Shown here one piece after another: positions 1-8,581 of a DNA stretch of 64,000 nucleotides. The notes under the pieces are model-generated. The model saw nothing but the letters and a program-made list of their open reading frames with translations, was not told where the DNA came from and made no database searches. Both the position numbers and the translations under genes were made by a program. Position 1 is the stretch's first letter. Every line of letters begins with the position of its first letter. Source of the DNA: Cedecea colo (GTDB lineage: Bacteria > Pseudomonadota > Gammaproteobacteria > Enterobacterales > Enterobacteriaceae); assembly GCF_011808225.1 (NCBI RefSeq), contig NZ_SOYS01000002.1:248001-312000 (forward strand), read 5' to 3'.

Positions 1-1362
1 GTCGTTCACGCGCAGCATCGTCAGGCCCACGACGCTGATAGCCAGCAGAGCCAGCGGAATACCAAAGCGCACGAATTTATTGGCCTGCCAAGCCGAAAGC
101 CAGGCGGAAAGGATTGTCTGGCCGGGCGTTACGCGCACCGGCAGACCGCGCACCGCGTAGGGATACCAGCAAATAACCGTCAGGCAGGAAGCCGTTAAGC
201 CGCTGGCGGCAAAAACCGCAAGCTGACGAATGCCGGGGAACGGCGCGAGGATCATAATTAGATAAGCCAGCACCGTAGTACCCAGCGCCAGCAACAGCGC
301 AGGCAGAACCTTGCGCAGGCTGTTCAGGGGCGAGCTTTCCGCTCCGTGCACCATGCGCTCGGTGAGATAATAAAGCGTGTAATCCGCAGAGACGCCGACA
401 ATACCGAGGCTCATTACCAGCGTCATCAGATGCAGCTCGCCGAAGCAAAGCAGCGTGACTGCGGTGCCCGCAAGCGCGCCAATGCTAACGGAGACGATGC
501 ATAACAATAATGGACGAACGGAGCGGAAAACGATAAGGATCAGCAGCAGCACGCCAATAACCGTCGCCAGGCCCAGCGTCGATACATCATGCTTCGCCTG
601 TTGGCTGGCATAATCGCTGTAAAATAGCGTACCGCGCGACATCACTTTAGCCTGCGGAAACTGCTGCTCCAGCTGATGCTGCAACGCCCGCAGCTGGCTC
701 ACCGTTTCCCGGCCGCGCCGCATATCAAACGAGGAACCGTTCAGTTCGCCGTGCAGCATGTACCAGTAGCGGCCCTGTTTATCTTTCGCCACCAGCCAGC
801 CGTCTATCATGCGCAACTGGCTGGCACGCTGTTGCAGGGCAAGCTGTGAACCGCGCACCAGCATCAGCGGATCGTTCGCCAGCTCTTTGCCGCTGACGCC
901 AGAAAACGCCGAATAAAGCTGGGATAAAACCCACTGCGCCTGCGCATCACCGCCGTTTTGCAGGCGGGCGCGGGTTTGTTCATCCACCAGGCCGTTACGA
1001 TGTTCAAAGTAGAACTTGCCCCAGGCCTGCTGGCCTGCGGCATCTATCGGCCCCTGAATTTTCTCCAGCCAGGGCTGCTCTTGTAGCTGCGCTTGCCACC
1101 ACTGAGCGGCGCGCGCATCAGGCGTTGCGCCCGGGCTGACCAGCCAAAGCAGCTGCCTGTCGAGCCGTTGCAAAAAACCCGCTTCAATTTCAGGCGGTAT
1201 CTGCCCCAGGCTCTGCGCAGGCAAAAGCGACAGCACGCTGCTGTCGAGCCGGGCCTTCGGCAGCAACGCGCACAGCGCAACCACCAGCAGCGCTACAGCG
1301 GCAAGCCAGCCCCAGGCCAGCCGGCGGTGCCGGTCAGAAAACGAAACGCTGCTGTTCTTCAT
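1..1362 (-). CDS. apeM: MMPL/RND-family exporter of the aryl polyene cluster (partial, 3' end outside window)
   Basis: 454 codons are visible without a stop; the C-terminus lies beyond the window start. The protein begins with a hydrophobic segment at about residues 18-35. A long soluble, presumably periplasmic domain follows, then a dense membrane cluster starting near the motif STLGLATVIGVLLLILIVF, the layout of one half of an MMPL (RND superfamily) transporter. In aryl polyene clusters this exporter is thought to move the lipid-linked pigment outward, working with the LolA-like protein encoded just upstream. The ATG at 1362 follows an in-frame TGA by one codon, so the start is well fixed. 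It overlaps the LolA-like gene by 29 bases, indicating co-transcription. The symbol follows the apeA-R order as I remember it; the family call is surer than the symbol. Confidence 0.85.
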   Translation of the reverse strand, partial: MKNSSVSFSDRHRRLAWGWLAAVALLVVALCALLPKARLDSSVLSLLPAQSLGQIPPEIEAGFLQRLDRQLLWLVSPGATPDARAAQWWQAQLQEQPWLEKIQGPIDAAGQQAWGKFYFEHRNGLVDEQTRARLQNGGDAQAQWVLSQLYSAFSGVSGKELANDPLMLVRGSQLALQQRASQLRMIDGWLVAKDKQGRYWYMLHGELNGSSFDMRRGRETVSQLRALQHQLEQQFPQAKVMSRGTLFYSDYASQQAKHDVSTLGLATVIGVLLLILIVFRSVRPLLLCIVSVSIGALAGTAVTLLCFGELHLMTLVMSLGIVGVSADYTLYYLTERMVHGAESSPLNSLRKVLPALLLALGTTVLAYLIMILAPFPGIRQLAVFAASGLTASCLTVICWYPYAVRGLPVRVTPGQTILSAWLSAWQANKFVRFGIPLALLAISVVGLTMLRVND

Positions 1363-1939
1363 GCGTCAATTTTCGCGGTTCCGGGCGGTGGTTGCTGAAG
1401 GTAATTTCCGTGAAGTCGCCCTGCTTATCATTCAGCTCAATGCGGTTGAGGAACTTTTCGCCCTGCAGAGTAATGGTGCTGAACAGCATGTCGAGCGGCG
1501 TGGTGGTGGGCGTTAAGATCAGCCGCCACTGCCCTTTTCCCAGGTCGGTAAACCGGCTGGTGAAGTTCTCGTCCAGCACTTTCCTGTCGGCCTGGAACAG
1601 GGCGCGCAACAGATGGTTAAACTGGAACATCTGCGGATTGCTGTCGGCGGTGATCACCTGCGGCGCCTGGCTACCCATCACCTGCACCATATGGCGGTCA
1701 TCAAGGATCAGGGTCATTGGAAAAGGATGCTGTTGCTGCCACCACAGGCCTTTGCTTTTGGCAATCAGCACCTCGCCGCTTGAGTGCAGCGGCTGGGCCA
1801 TGCCGCTAATCTGGCGCTCCTGCTGGAAGGCGGCGCGAACAACCTGCTGGGCGGCAAAACGTTGTTGAACGTCATCCAGCGTAACCGCATTCGCGGCGCT
1901 GCTTATCAGCAAGGCCGCGGTCAGTAAAAGTTTTTTCAT
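1334..1939 (-). CDS. apeL: LolA-like outer-membrane lipoprotein carrier protein of the APE cluster
   Basis: A 201-residue protein with a classical signal peptide (MKKLLLTAALLISSAANA, about 18 residues), so it is expected in the periplasm. The size and the predicted beta-rich mature part fit the LolA family of lipid-binding carriers. In aryl polyene clusters a LolA-like protein is placed beside the MMPL exporter and is presumed to ferry the aryl polyene lipid to the outer membrane. An in-frame start 16 codons further upstream exists, but ATG 1939 overlaps the stop of the thioesterase gene as ATGA and gives a clean signal peptide, so it is preferred. Confidence 0.82.
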   Translation of the reverse strand: MKKLLLTAALLISSAANAVTLDDVQQRFAAQQVVRAAFQQERQISGMAQPLHSSGEVLIAKSKGLWWQQQHPFPMTLILDDRHMVQVMGSQAPQVITADSNPQMFQFNHLLRALFQADRKVLDENFTSRFTDLGKGQWRLILTPTTTPLDMLFSTITLQGEKFLNRIELNDKQGDFTEITFSNHRPEPRKLTHEEQQRFVF

Positions 1940-2358
1940 GGCGTTATTCCCATGCGTGCAAATAAAACAGCCGGCGAGACGTAGCACATCTCCCCCGTCG
2001 CGGCATCAACCGCTACCTGAATGGTGTAGCCCGTGGTGGTACGTTTGCCGCTGGCGGCATCGGTGATTTGATAGCCAATCTTCAGGCGGTTTTCGAACTC
2101 TTCCACGTTCGCCCGCACCAGTATTTGCTGCTCAAACGTCACCACATCACGATATTTCACCCGCGTATCCACTACCGGCCAGACATAGCCGGACGCCTTC
2201 ATGGCGCGGTAACCGTAACCAAACTGGTCAAGCAGCGCTTCACGCGCCACTTCAAAATAGCGAAAATAGTTGCCGTGCCAGACCACGTTCATCGAGTCGA
2301 CATCGTGGAAGGGTACTTTGATACTCACTTCAGCGGTAAAGCGCGGGTCGCTTAACAT
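1936..2358 (-). CDS. apeK: Hotdog-fold acyl thioesterase (4HBT/YbgC type) of the APE cluster
   Basis: The protein has 140 residues, normal for single-domain 4HBT thioesterases. The N-terminus carries FHDVDSMNVVWHGNY (residues 17-31), matching the active-site stretch of YbgC/FadM-type enzymes; Asp19 or Asp21 is the likely catalytic acid. It should hydrolyse acyl-thioesters, probably as an editing or releasing enzyme during aryl polyene synthesis (inference from context). It overlaps the glycosyltransferase/acyltransferase gene by 7 bases and the LolA-like gene by 4 bases, so it is inside one polycistron. Confidence 0.88.
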   Translation of the reverse strand: MLSDPRFTAEVSIKVPFHDVDSMNVVWHGNYFRYFEVAREALLDQFGYGYRAMKASGYVWPVVDTRVKYRDVVTFEQQILVRANVEEFENRLKIGYQITDAASGKRTTTGYTIQVAVDAATGEMCYVSPAVLFARMGITP

Positions 2359-4076
2359 CCGGACTCCAGGTCTTTCGGCAGCTGCCAGAAATCATAAAAA
2401 TTAAACCAGTCGAGCGGCGAGCGTAAAGCGTAGGCTTCAAGCCGCTCGGCATAACGATCGATGGCCTGCTGTAAAGCCTGCTGGCGTGTCGCTCGCGGCA
2501 ATATCAGGGGGTCGGCAAAAGGCTCCGCGTGGATAAGCAGTTTGCCCTGCTCGCGCAGCACCATCATTAAAACAATCGGGCAGCGTAATGCGGCAGCCAG
2601 GATAAACGGCCCCTGCGGGAACGGCGCTGGCGCGCCCATAAACTGGCTCCAGCATACGCGACGATCGCCGCCGCGCTGAGCATTAACCGCAATTCTGTCG
2701 CCGACGATCGCCACCCATTCACCTGCATCAAGTTTATCCTGCAACATCATGGCGGTTTCAGGACCAATGTGCGTGACGGGCAACAAATTCACCGCCGCCT
2801 GCGGGGCTATGCCTGCCAAAATCTGGCGGAACCGTTGGGCGTTATCGGTAAAGACCAGCGCGTTGATAACCAGCCCGGCCTCGACCTGCGCCAGCGCCCG
2901 GCTGGCTTCAATATCGCCAAGGTGCGCGGCCAGGATAAGTTTTCCGCACCCCGCCTGCGGTTGCAATACTTCGCGGCTGCCGGGCGCAAAATTAATATCG
3001 CGCCCCCATTTGATATCCCCTCGCCAGGCGGCGATTTTATTGAGCATCGCATCGCCAAACCGCAGAAAATGACGATAGCTGTTTAAACCTTCGGGCAGGT
3101 CGACCTGCCTGATTTGCGCCCGTTGCCGCACGCGCGCCAGCCAAAGCTGTGAGGCACGACGCTGCATTCCCCCGGTCAGCCACATCCAGGCCACCACGGG
3201 ATACAGCAGAAGCGTGAAGGCTCCCCGCCCCAAAATTTGATAGATACCCAGCATCAGGCGCATTCCCGCCAGCCCTTTTCTTTCCGGCACTTTCGCCCAG
3301 TGCGCGCTTTTGCGATGCCGGGAAAGCAAGGCAGGGATCCGCGGCAGCATGCCGAAGAATAACCTCGTATGCATCCAGGAAATACGCAGGTTGTCACGCA
3401 GGGCGTCAAAGTGCGACAGGCCGTCGGGCGGATAAGTTACGCGGGTACGCAGAAAACGGCTTTCCACGCCGGACCAGTACAGACGCACCATGATTTCAGT
3501 GTCGAAATCCATACGCTTGCCCGGCGGATGCTGCGCGATAACCGCAAGCGTTGCGGCCAGAGGATAAACGCGAAACCCGCACATGCTGTCTTTAAGCGAC
3601 AGCGAAAGCGTTTCAACCCATACCCAAAAATGGGTTACGTAGCGCCCGTACAGGCGGGATTTGGGCACCGAATCGTCATATTCCGGCTGGCCGGATATCA
3701 GGCTTTCAGGATAAAGCCCCGCTTCCTGCAAAAAACGCGGAACGTCTTCAATACGGTGCTGGCCGTCGGCATCAAGCTGAATGGCATGGCTGAAACCAGC
3801 CTGCTGAGCGGCCCGCAAACCGGCAATCACGGCCTGCCCTTTTCCACCGTTGTTTGCCAGGCGCACCAGCGTTACGCCGGTGCGGCCTGCCGCCAGAAGT
3901 TCAAGCTGTTGCGCTGTCGCCTGTTCGCTCCCATCGTCAACGATAATGCACGGCAACGAAAACGGAGCCAGACGCGCGAGCACGCCGGGCATGGCTGCCC
4001 CGTGGTTATAACAGGGGATCACCACGCAGGGGCGAAAATCCGCACGGGCTGCGGAGACGTTCTGGATCAGGGACAT
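2352..4076 (-). CDS. apeJ: Bifunctional family 2 glycosyltransferase / LpxL-type acyltransferase of the APE cluster
   Basis: A 574-residue two-domain fusion. The N-terminal half is a GT-A family 2 glycosyltransferase: nucleotide-binding start VVIPCYNHG (18-26), IIVDDGS (44-50) and DADGQH (102-107). The C-terminal half resembles LpxL/HtrB lipid A acyltransferases, with an HX4E motif in AAHLGDIEAS near residue 385. Such fusions are typical of aryl polyene clusters and presumably build or acylate the sugar-containing lipid anchor of the pigment. It overlaps the dehydratase gene by 10 bases and the thioesterase by 7. Both halves appear complete. Membrane association through the hydrophobic linker near residues 275-300 is likely. 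Confidence 0.9.
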   Translation of the reverse strand: MSLIQNVSAARADFRPCVVIPCYNHGAAMPGVLARLAPFSLPCIIVDDGSEQATAQQLELLAAGRTGVTLVRLANNGGKGQAVIAGLRAAQQAGFSHAIQLDADGQHRIEDVPRFLQEAGLYPESLISGQPEYDDSVPKSRLYGRYVTHFWVWVETLSLSLKDSMCGFRVYPLAATLAVIAQHPPGKRMDFDTEIMVRLYWSGVESRFLRTRVTYPPDGLSHFDALRDNLRISWMHTRLFFGMLPRIPALLSRHRKSAHWAKVPERKGLAGMRLMLGIYQILGRGAFTLLLYPVVAWMWLTGGMQRRASQLWLARVRQRAQIRQVDLPEGLNSYRHFLRFGDAMLNKIAAWRGDIKWGRDINFAPGSREVLQPQAGCGKLILAAHLGDIEASRALAQVEAGLVINALVFTDNAQRFRQILAGIAPQAAVNLLPVTHIGPETAMMLQDKLDAGEWVAIVGDRIAVNAQRGGDRRVCWSQFMGAPAPFPQGPFILAAALRCPIVLMMVLREQGKLLIHAEPFADPLILPRATRQQALQQAIDRYAERLEAYALRSPLDWFNFYDFWQLPKDLESGC

Positions 4077-4417
4077 AGCTTGATTTTCCCGCTGCTGACA
4101 GGCTGCCGTTTTTCTTCCTGCAACAGGAGATATTCAAAGCTAAGCAAACTACGGGCGGCATCCCAGCGCAGGTTCAGTTCAAGCAGGCTTGCGGGCAATA
4201 CCGGGCGCTGGAACTTCACGCTGTCAATCGCACAAAAGCGCATGCCCGGCGCGAGTTCCGCCCCGTAAGCTATAACCCAGTCAAGCTGCGCCACGCCGGG
4301 AAGCAGCGGCTGGGTCGGAAAGTGACCGCGAAACCAGCTCAGGTTCGCCGGAATATGCAGATGCAGACACAACTGATTTTCAGCCGACTGTGTACGCCAT
4401 TGTTCAGTGGGTTTCAT
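4067..4417 (-). CDS. apeI: 3-hydroxyacyl-ACP dehydratase (FabA/FabZ-like hotdog) of the APE cluster
   Basis: A 116-residue single hotdog domain. The segment FRGHFPTQPLLPGVAQLDW carries the His of the FabZ/FabA active site and the conserved PxxPG turn. It should dehydrate the 3-hydroxyacyl-ACP intermediates so that the conjugated polyene chain accumulates. The open frame runs upstream over the AMP-ligase gene, but ATG 4417 (MKPTEQW) gives the usual family length and only a 14-base overlap with the ligase stop, so it is chosen. The 10-base overlap with the next gene shows tight coupling. Confidence 0.87.
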   Translation of the reverse strand: MKPTEQWRTQSAENQLCLHLHIPANLSWFRGHFPTQPLLPGVAQLDWVIAYGAELAPGMRFCAIDSVKFQRPVLPASLLELNLRWDAARSLLSFEYLLLQEEKRQPVSSGKIKLCP

Positions 4418-5735
4418 CAAATAATTCCTGTAGTTGCGCCCAGGCCCGCTTGCTCTGGCTGTTGAGCGGAATGCTTGCAACGATACGCCAGTAACGCGGG
4501 ATAGCCACAGGCTCAAGCCACTGGCGAAGCGTCTGTCGCCATTGTGTTTTATGTTTCGCAGGCAGGATAGCGGAGCCATCAGGCACCACAACGGCCCCAA
4601 GCGTCATACGTCCGGCGCGAACAATCGGCACCACGGCCGCGTCCTGTACGCCCGGCAGCGTCATCAGGCGACGTTCAATTTCGCTAAGCGAGACGCGTTT
4701 TTCTTCAATCTTCACAATGCGATCGCGACGCCCCAGCAGCCGGAACCCGCCCTGCGGCGTAAAGTTCAGCTTGTCATCAAGCGGGCATTCACCTGCATCT
4801 ATCAGCGGCGATCGTACCGACCATTCCTCTTCACGGGCAATAAATTCCACCTCAGGAAAAGGCTGCCACGGCGGCGCGACGCTGTGATGGTGCCGCCAGG
4901 CGAGGACGCCCGTTTCCGTGGTGCCATAAATTTCGCAAACCGCCTCGCCGAACCACCGCGTGACCCGCTGCGCCGTTTCGTCGTCCAGCAACCCTGCCGC
5001 TGAGATAATTTTACGGCACGGCGGTGCCGTCAGGCTGGTATCGAGGCGCTTCAGAAAGGCCGGGCTGCTGATAAACAGCAATGGATGGGAGGTATGCGCT
5101 GCCAGCTGCTCGGGAAAATGAATCATCGATACATCGCAGGCCAGACCCAGCGTCATGGGCAGCATGATGCGGAACGTCAGGCCATACATGTGTTGATGGC
5201 TAACCGATGCCACGACACGACAATCGCACAGATCGCTTCCCCAGAGCTTCGTCAGCCAGACGCTCTCTTCATTCAGGGCATTAACGCTTTTAAAAATCTG
5301 CGCAGGCTCGCCCGTTGACCCCGAGGTGAACAAAATCACGCCTGCGTCATGCGCAACGGGCGGCAGTGTTTGTGGCGTCTGTGAGGATAAAGTTTGTGGA
5401 TTGATAAGCGGACAGTTTAGTCCCAAAGGCAGATCGGTTAACACGCCGCTAAACAAAGCTTGCTGTTCGCGCAGCTGCGCTTCCCGGCAGTGGCCCGGCA
5501 GCAGCGGCGTTTTGCCCGCGTGCAACGTGGCGAGCAGCGCGACGATAAACCAGTAGCTGTTGTCAAAACAGAGCGCCCATCGCTCGCCGGTACGGGTATG
5601 CAGCTCGCTATAAAGCTGCTGAACATCGCGGACAAGCGTGGCCTGTGTCCAGCTTTTTGTGCCATCAAAGGCTACGATGCAATCGGGTCCACGAGCATCG
5701 CTAAGCCACTCATTAAGCGGCAGCGGCTTATTCAT
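4404..5735 (-). CDS. apeH: AMP-dependent acyl ligase of the APE cluster
   Basis: The 443-residue protein belongs to the ANL adenylating family. It has the phosphate-binding loop ILFTSGSTGE (near residue 135), the A5-type motif EIYGTTETG (near 270), and the hinge and C-terminal region with LLGRRDRIVKIEEKRV (near 335). It is somewhat shorter than typical 500-residue acyl-CoA ligases, as is usual for the aryl polyene enzyme. The expected role is to activate 4-hydroxybenzoate-type aryl starters with ATP and load them onto the cluster's acyl carrier protein. It overlaps the membrane protein gene upstream by 8 bases and the dehydratase gene downstream by 14. Confidence 0.9.
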   Translation of the reverse strand: MNKPLPLNEWLSDARGPDCIVAFDGTKSWTQATLVRDVQQLYSELHTRTGERWALCFDNSYWFIVALLATLHAGKTPLLPGHCREAQLREQQALFSGVLTDLPLGLNCPLINPQTLSSQTPQTLPPVAHDAGVILFTSGSTGEPAQIFKSVNALNEESVWLTKLWGSDLCDCRVVASVSHQHMYGLTFRIMLPMTLGLACDVSMIHFPEQLAAHTSHPLLFISSPAFLKRLDTSLTAPPCRKIISAAGLLDDETAQRVTRWFGEAVCEIYGTTETGVLAWRHHHSVAPPWQPFPEVEFIAREEEWSVRSPLIDAGECPLDDKLNFTPQGGFRLLGRRDRIVKIEEKRVSLSEIERRLMTLPGVQDAAVVPIVRAGRMTLGAVVVPDGSAILPAKHKTQWRQTLRQWLEPVAIPRYWRIVASIPLNSQSKRAWAQLQELFDETH

Positions 5736-6303
5736 GATGGCGTTTCAGTCGCTGGCGCACTAACCATTCACCCGCAAACAGCGTGCCCATTAGCATATAG
5801 CTGAGCATGCCGTTCCACAGCGTCCAGATATGCAAGTTGCCGTGCAGGCAGGTCCACAGAGAAACGGCACCGTTAATGATAAAGAACCCGCACCAGACCT
5901 GCGTTACACGGCGCGTATAGCGAACCGCTGCCGGAGAAAGCTCGCCTTCACGCCAGCGCGCAAGGCGTTCAATTAACGGCATACGACTGAACAGCGAGCC
6001 ACCAAACAGCGCAAGCATGACGCTATTTACCACCAGGGGATACCACAGAAGCAGACGCGCCTCGCGTAGCCAGACGCTCGCAAGCGTGAGGATAATCCCC
6101 ATTGCGGCCAGGGCCTGTGCCACACGGCTCAGCGCGCCTGTTTTGCCGCGCAGCGCAGCAAGGCGCAGCACGAAACAGAGCGCCAGCAAAGGCAGCAGAA
6201 TATGTAAATGCGGATAGCTCAGCGCCAGCCACACGGCAAAAGGCCAGCCAATAACGACCAGCCCTCCGGCGATATTCAGCACGTTTGCTGCCCGCACGCG
6301 CAT
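5728..6303 (-). CDS. apeG: COG4648-type inner-membrane protein of the APE cluster
   Basis: The protein has 191 residues and is strongly hydrophobic, with about five or six membrane spans and short basic loops. I recognise it by its place between the acyl carrier protein and AMP-ligase genes, where aryl polyene clusters carry a conserved membrane protein of unknown function (COG4648). No catalytic motif is visible. Its ATG at 6303 overlaps the TGA of the preceding acyl carrier protein gene (TGATG), a sign of translational coupling. It might organise the synthesis enzymes at the membrane, but that is a guess. Confidence 0.75.
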   Translation of the reverse strand: MRVRAANVLNIAGGLVVIGWPFAVWLALSYPHLHILLPLLALCFVLRLAALRGKTGALSRVAQALAAMGIILTLASVWLREARLLLWYPLVVNSVMLALFGGSLFSRMPLIERLARWREGELSPAAVRYTRRVTQVWCGFFIINGAVSLWTCLHGNLHIWTLWNGMLSYMLMGTLFAGEWLVRQRLKRHHE

Positions 6304-6551
6304 CAGGAACCTTGCTGCAGCCGTTCTACCGCTTCGACAACATCCTGTACGGTGCGGACTGCTTTAAAATCTTCTGGTTTAATTTTCTTGCTGGTGCGTT
6401 TTTGCAAATGAACGACCATGTCGACAGCATCAATACTGTCGAGATCTAAATCTTCGTAGAGGCGGGATTCAGGCGTAATAAGTTCTGCGTCGAGGTCGAA
6501 CAACTTAACCAGTAGACCTGTAACTTCCTGATAAATATCTTCTTTATTCAT
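6303..6551 (-). CDS. apeF: Acyl carrier protein 2 of the APE cluster
   Basis: An 82-residue, acidic, helical carrier protein. The phosphopantetheine attachment site is Ser39 in DLDLDSIDAVD, the canonical DSx motif. It carries growing polyene intermediates between the cluster's ketosynthase, reductase and dehydratase. It follows the other acyl carrier protein gene by 23 bases and overlaps the membrane protein gene by one base. Two carrier proteins are normal for aryl polyene clusters; which of the two takes the aryl starter cannot be told from sequence alone. Confidence 0.92.
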   Translation of the reverse strand: MNKEDIYQEVTGLLVKLFDLDAELITPESRLYEDLDLDSIDAVDMVVHLQKRTSKKIKPEDFKAVRTVQDVVEAVERLQQGS

Positions 6552-6574
6552 AACTTACTCGTTCTTTTAATTAT

Positions 6575-6847
6575 TCAGGCGTCGTGCGCCGGATGTAGAC
6601 TGGCAATAAAAGCGGCCAGCGTTGCCACAGAGTAAAAATGCTGACGCATGGTTTCGTTTTCGGCGGATAACGCCACGCCATAACGTTTTTTAACGCTCAG
6701 GCCCAGTTCGAGAGCATCAATAGAGTCAAGCCCCAGTCCCTCGCTGCCGAACAGGGGCGCCTCGCTATCAATGTCGTCCACGCTTATCTCTTCAAGGTTC
6801 AGCGTGTCGATAATAAGTTGTTTAATATCGTTCTTTAGGGAATCCAT
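6575..6847 (-). CDS. apeE: Acyl carrier protein 1 of the APE cluster
   Basis: A 90-residue carrier protein with the 4'-phosphopantetheine site at Ser42 in GLGLDSIDALELG. It is distinct from the second carrier protein next to it, sharing mainly the DSID core. The gene starts 15 bases after the acyltransferase stop. It should be the partner of the ligase, ketosynthases, ketoreductase and dehydratase of the pathway. Both carrier proteins need activation by a phosphopantetheinyl transferase, not encoded in this window. Confidence 0.92.
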   Translation of the reverse strand: MDSLKNDIKQLIIDTLNLEEISVDDIDSEAPLFGSEGLGLDSIDALELGLSVKKRYGVALSAENETMRQHFYSVATLAAFIASLHPAHDA

Positions 6848-6862
6848 ATTTGCATCCGGGTC

Positions 6863-7645
6863 TTAACGAGAGTCAGGCACTAGCTCCTGACGTAAATAAT
6901 GGCTCAGGCGCCGCGCGGCAAGGGCCGGGGTATCGTCCTGTGCTGTGACAAAATCCAGGCTCTCTATGCGCTGCTGCACAGAGACCGTAATCATCGGTTT
7001 GCGCGCCGGGATTTGATACCAGCGGCTTTGCTTATCGAGATAGCGCTGGTCGCAATGAATATGCACCAGCCGCAGGGGGCAGCCGCTGCGAACGGCAATT
7101 TGCGCGGCCCCACGCTGGATAATCAGCGGCTCTCCGGGACGTGTACGCGTACCTTCTGGGAAAATAAGTATTGTCTCCCCCGCCGATAAGCGCTGCTGGC
7201 TTTGCGGCAATAACGTTTCGCCCTGGCTGTTAATTAAATAATCTGCCGCGCGAATAACCCCTCTGAAACACGGATTATTTACCAGGCTTGCTTTGACCAG
7301 GCAGCCAATTTCAGGCGCCTGTGAAGCAATAAAAACATAATCCAGCAGCGTGGGATGATTCGCAACAACCAGAAAGCCTTTATCGCTGCGCAGGTTTTCT
7401 GCACCGCTGAACTGATAATCAAAAACGCCCAGACAGCGCCCAATGCGTAAAAATAACCGGAAACTGGCGGCAATGCTGCGACGGGCAATATTACGGCGCT
7501 TATTTCGATTGGGTACGGTTATCAGCAGTAAATTAAACCACAGCAGCGACAGCGCAAGGCCGCCGCTGCCAAAAAGAATAAACAGCCAGCCGGTCATGAC
7601 GACTCGCCAGAACCAGTTGAGGCGTTGCAGGGCTTTGCGCCACAT
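6863..7645 (-). CDS. apeD: PlsC-like lysophospholipid acyltransferase of the APE cluster
   Basis: A 260-residue membrane-associated acyltransferase. Hallmarks are the HX4D catalytic motif in VANHPTLLDYVF and the FPEGTRTRPG motif, both typical of PlsC/GPAT enzymes, preceded by an N-terminal hydrophobic stretch. Within the aryl polyene pathway it is expected to attach the polyene acyl chain to a glycerolipid-type anchor (inference). A GTG start at 7666 is possible, but ATG 7645 has GGAG about nine bases upstream and overlaps the upstream stop as TGATG, so it is preferred. Confidence 0.85.
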   Translation of the reverse strand: MWRKALQRLNWFWRVVMTGWLFILFGSGGLALSLLWFNLLLITVPNRNKRRNIARRSIAASFRLFLRIGRCLGVFDYQFSGAENLRSDKGFLVVANHPTLLDYVFIASQAPEIGCLVKASLVNNPCFRGVIRAADYLINSQGETLLPQSQQRLSAGETILIFPEGTRTRPGEPLIIQRGAAQIAVRSGCPLRLVHIHCDQRYLDKQSRWYQIPARKPMITVSVQQRIESLDFVTAQDDTPALAARRLSHYLRQELVPDSR

Positions 7646-8367
7646 CACCCGCGGCTCCACTGCCACAGCAGCCTTTCTCCATCGAACGCAAACGCAGGTG
7701 CTTTGCTCAGCCAGGCATGTAAAAAAACGAGGCTTTGCGGTAGCGCCGCTGCCTCGCCATTAGATGCAGGAACGCTTTCGGCCCGCAGCTGCGAGCCTGC
7801 TTCCAGCAGTAATGCTACGGCGAACGGGAAAGCCTCATGCTTGCTTGCCAGCCAGGGCTGATAAAAATCGGGAATGGCGCCGTCAAAATCCACCATCAGC
7901 ACCCGCTTATAACCGGCGTGATGAAAAGCGGCCACTTCAACCAGCGCCTGAGCGAAGGTATCCTGACCGGCGGATACGGAGGATGAAACCAGAGGTGCTT
8001 TCGCAGCAATAGTGGTGTTGCCAACCGCCGCATTGTGTACCGACATAGCAAAATCTGTTGGCGAGACCGTTTGCTGTTCAGCCAGAGCGCTCAGGATCTT
8101 AAAATTGCGTTCCAGTTCACCATGACGGCTGGCGAAAACCAGCGCATCAGCGCGGCAGCGCTCCAGCACGGCCAGCGCGCTGTCTACCGCAAGGCGACTG
8201 CCCGACGCCAGACGGCGCGCGGTCATCATAGGTAAATATGTGCATCTGGCGAGCGTGGCTGACGCATCAATTACCGGGGATGCTTTGCTCCAGGCCAGCC
8301 ACTGCGCGGCGTCGGAAAGGCCGGGGGCGCTGGCCTGCCAGTCGACAAGGTTAAACGCTAACTTCAT
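7645..8367 (-). CDS. apeC: Beta-ketoacyl synthase chain-length-factor-like subunit; first visible APE gene
   Basis: A 240-residue ketosynthase-fold protein, about 60% of the length of a full ketosynthase. At the place of the catalytic cysteine it has VSSSVSAGQDTF, with no Cys, as expected for a chain length factor that pairs with an active ketosynthase encoded elsewhere in the cluster (beyond the window start). ATG 8367 (MKLAFNLVDW) is chosen over 8382 because it fits the family's N-terminus; neither start has a strong ribosome binding site. It is the most upstream gene of the polycistron here: the methyltransferase-type genes that can precede it in other clusters are absent. Confidence 0.78.
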   Translation of the reverse strand: MKLAFNLVDWQASAPGLSDAAQWLAWSKASPVIDASATLARCTYLPMMTARRLASGSRLAVDSALAVLERCRADALVFASRHGELERNFKILSALAEQQTVSPTDFAMSVHNAAVGNTTIAAKAPLVSSSVSAGQDTFAQALVEVAAFHHAGYKRVLMVDFDGAIPDFYQPWLASKHEAFPFAVALLLEAGSQLRAESVPASNGEAAALPQSLVFLHAWLSKAPAFAFDGERLLWQWSRG

Positions 8368-8475
8368 TCTCGCTACCATCATTCATCTGCTGCAGCCCAC
8401 AGTTATATCTTTTATATTGTTATGGGCTATGGAATAACTCTCAATCCGGCTGGATTTTTCTTAAAAATATTTTTT
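8368..8475 (-). promoter_or_regulatory. Presumed promoter region of the APE operon
   Basis: The AT-rich stretch lies between the terminator of the curli csgBAC unit and the first APE gene. No start site can be assigned by eye, and I see no CsgD box here. Confidence 0.4.
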
Positions 8476-8500
8476 GCGCCGCGGAAATTTGCGGCGGCGC
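8476..8500 (-). terminator. Terminator behind csgBAC and the fimbrial-like gene
   Basis: GC-rich hairpin: GCGCCGC pairs with the mirrored GCGGCGC around a roughly 11-base loop. On the minus strand it is followed by an A/T tract ending in TTTTT. It separates curli transcription from the APE operon. Confidence 0.6.
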
Positions 8501-8581
8501 AGAATAGTAACAAAACCCGCGATGAAATAAATCAGTATGCGGAAAAACTCATGATCTGGCGTGTTTACCGGACCATGTTAT

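Noticed and set aside
3369-4268. 299-codon plus-strand frame opposite the glycosyltransferase/acyltransferase gene
   Set aside because: Antisense shadow of a well-supported enzyme; low-complexity basic composition.
8368-8581. CsgD box before the APE operon linking it to curli control
   Set aside because: No match to CGGGKGAGNKA was found on either strand in this stretch.
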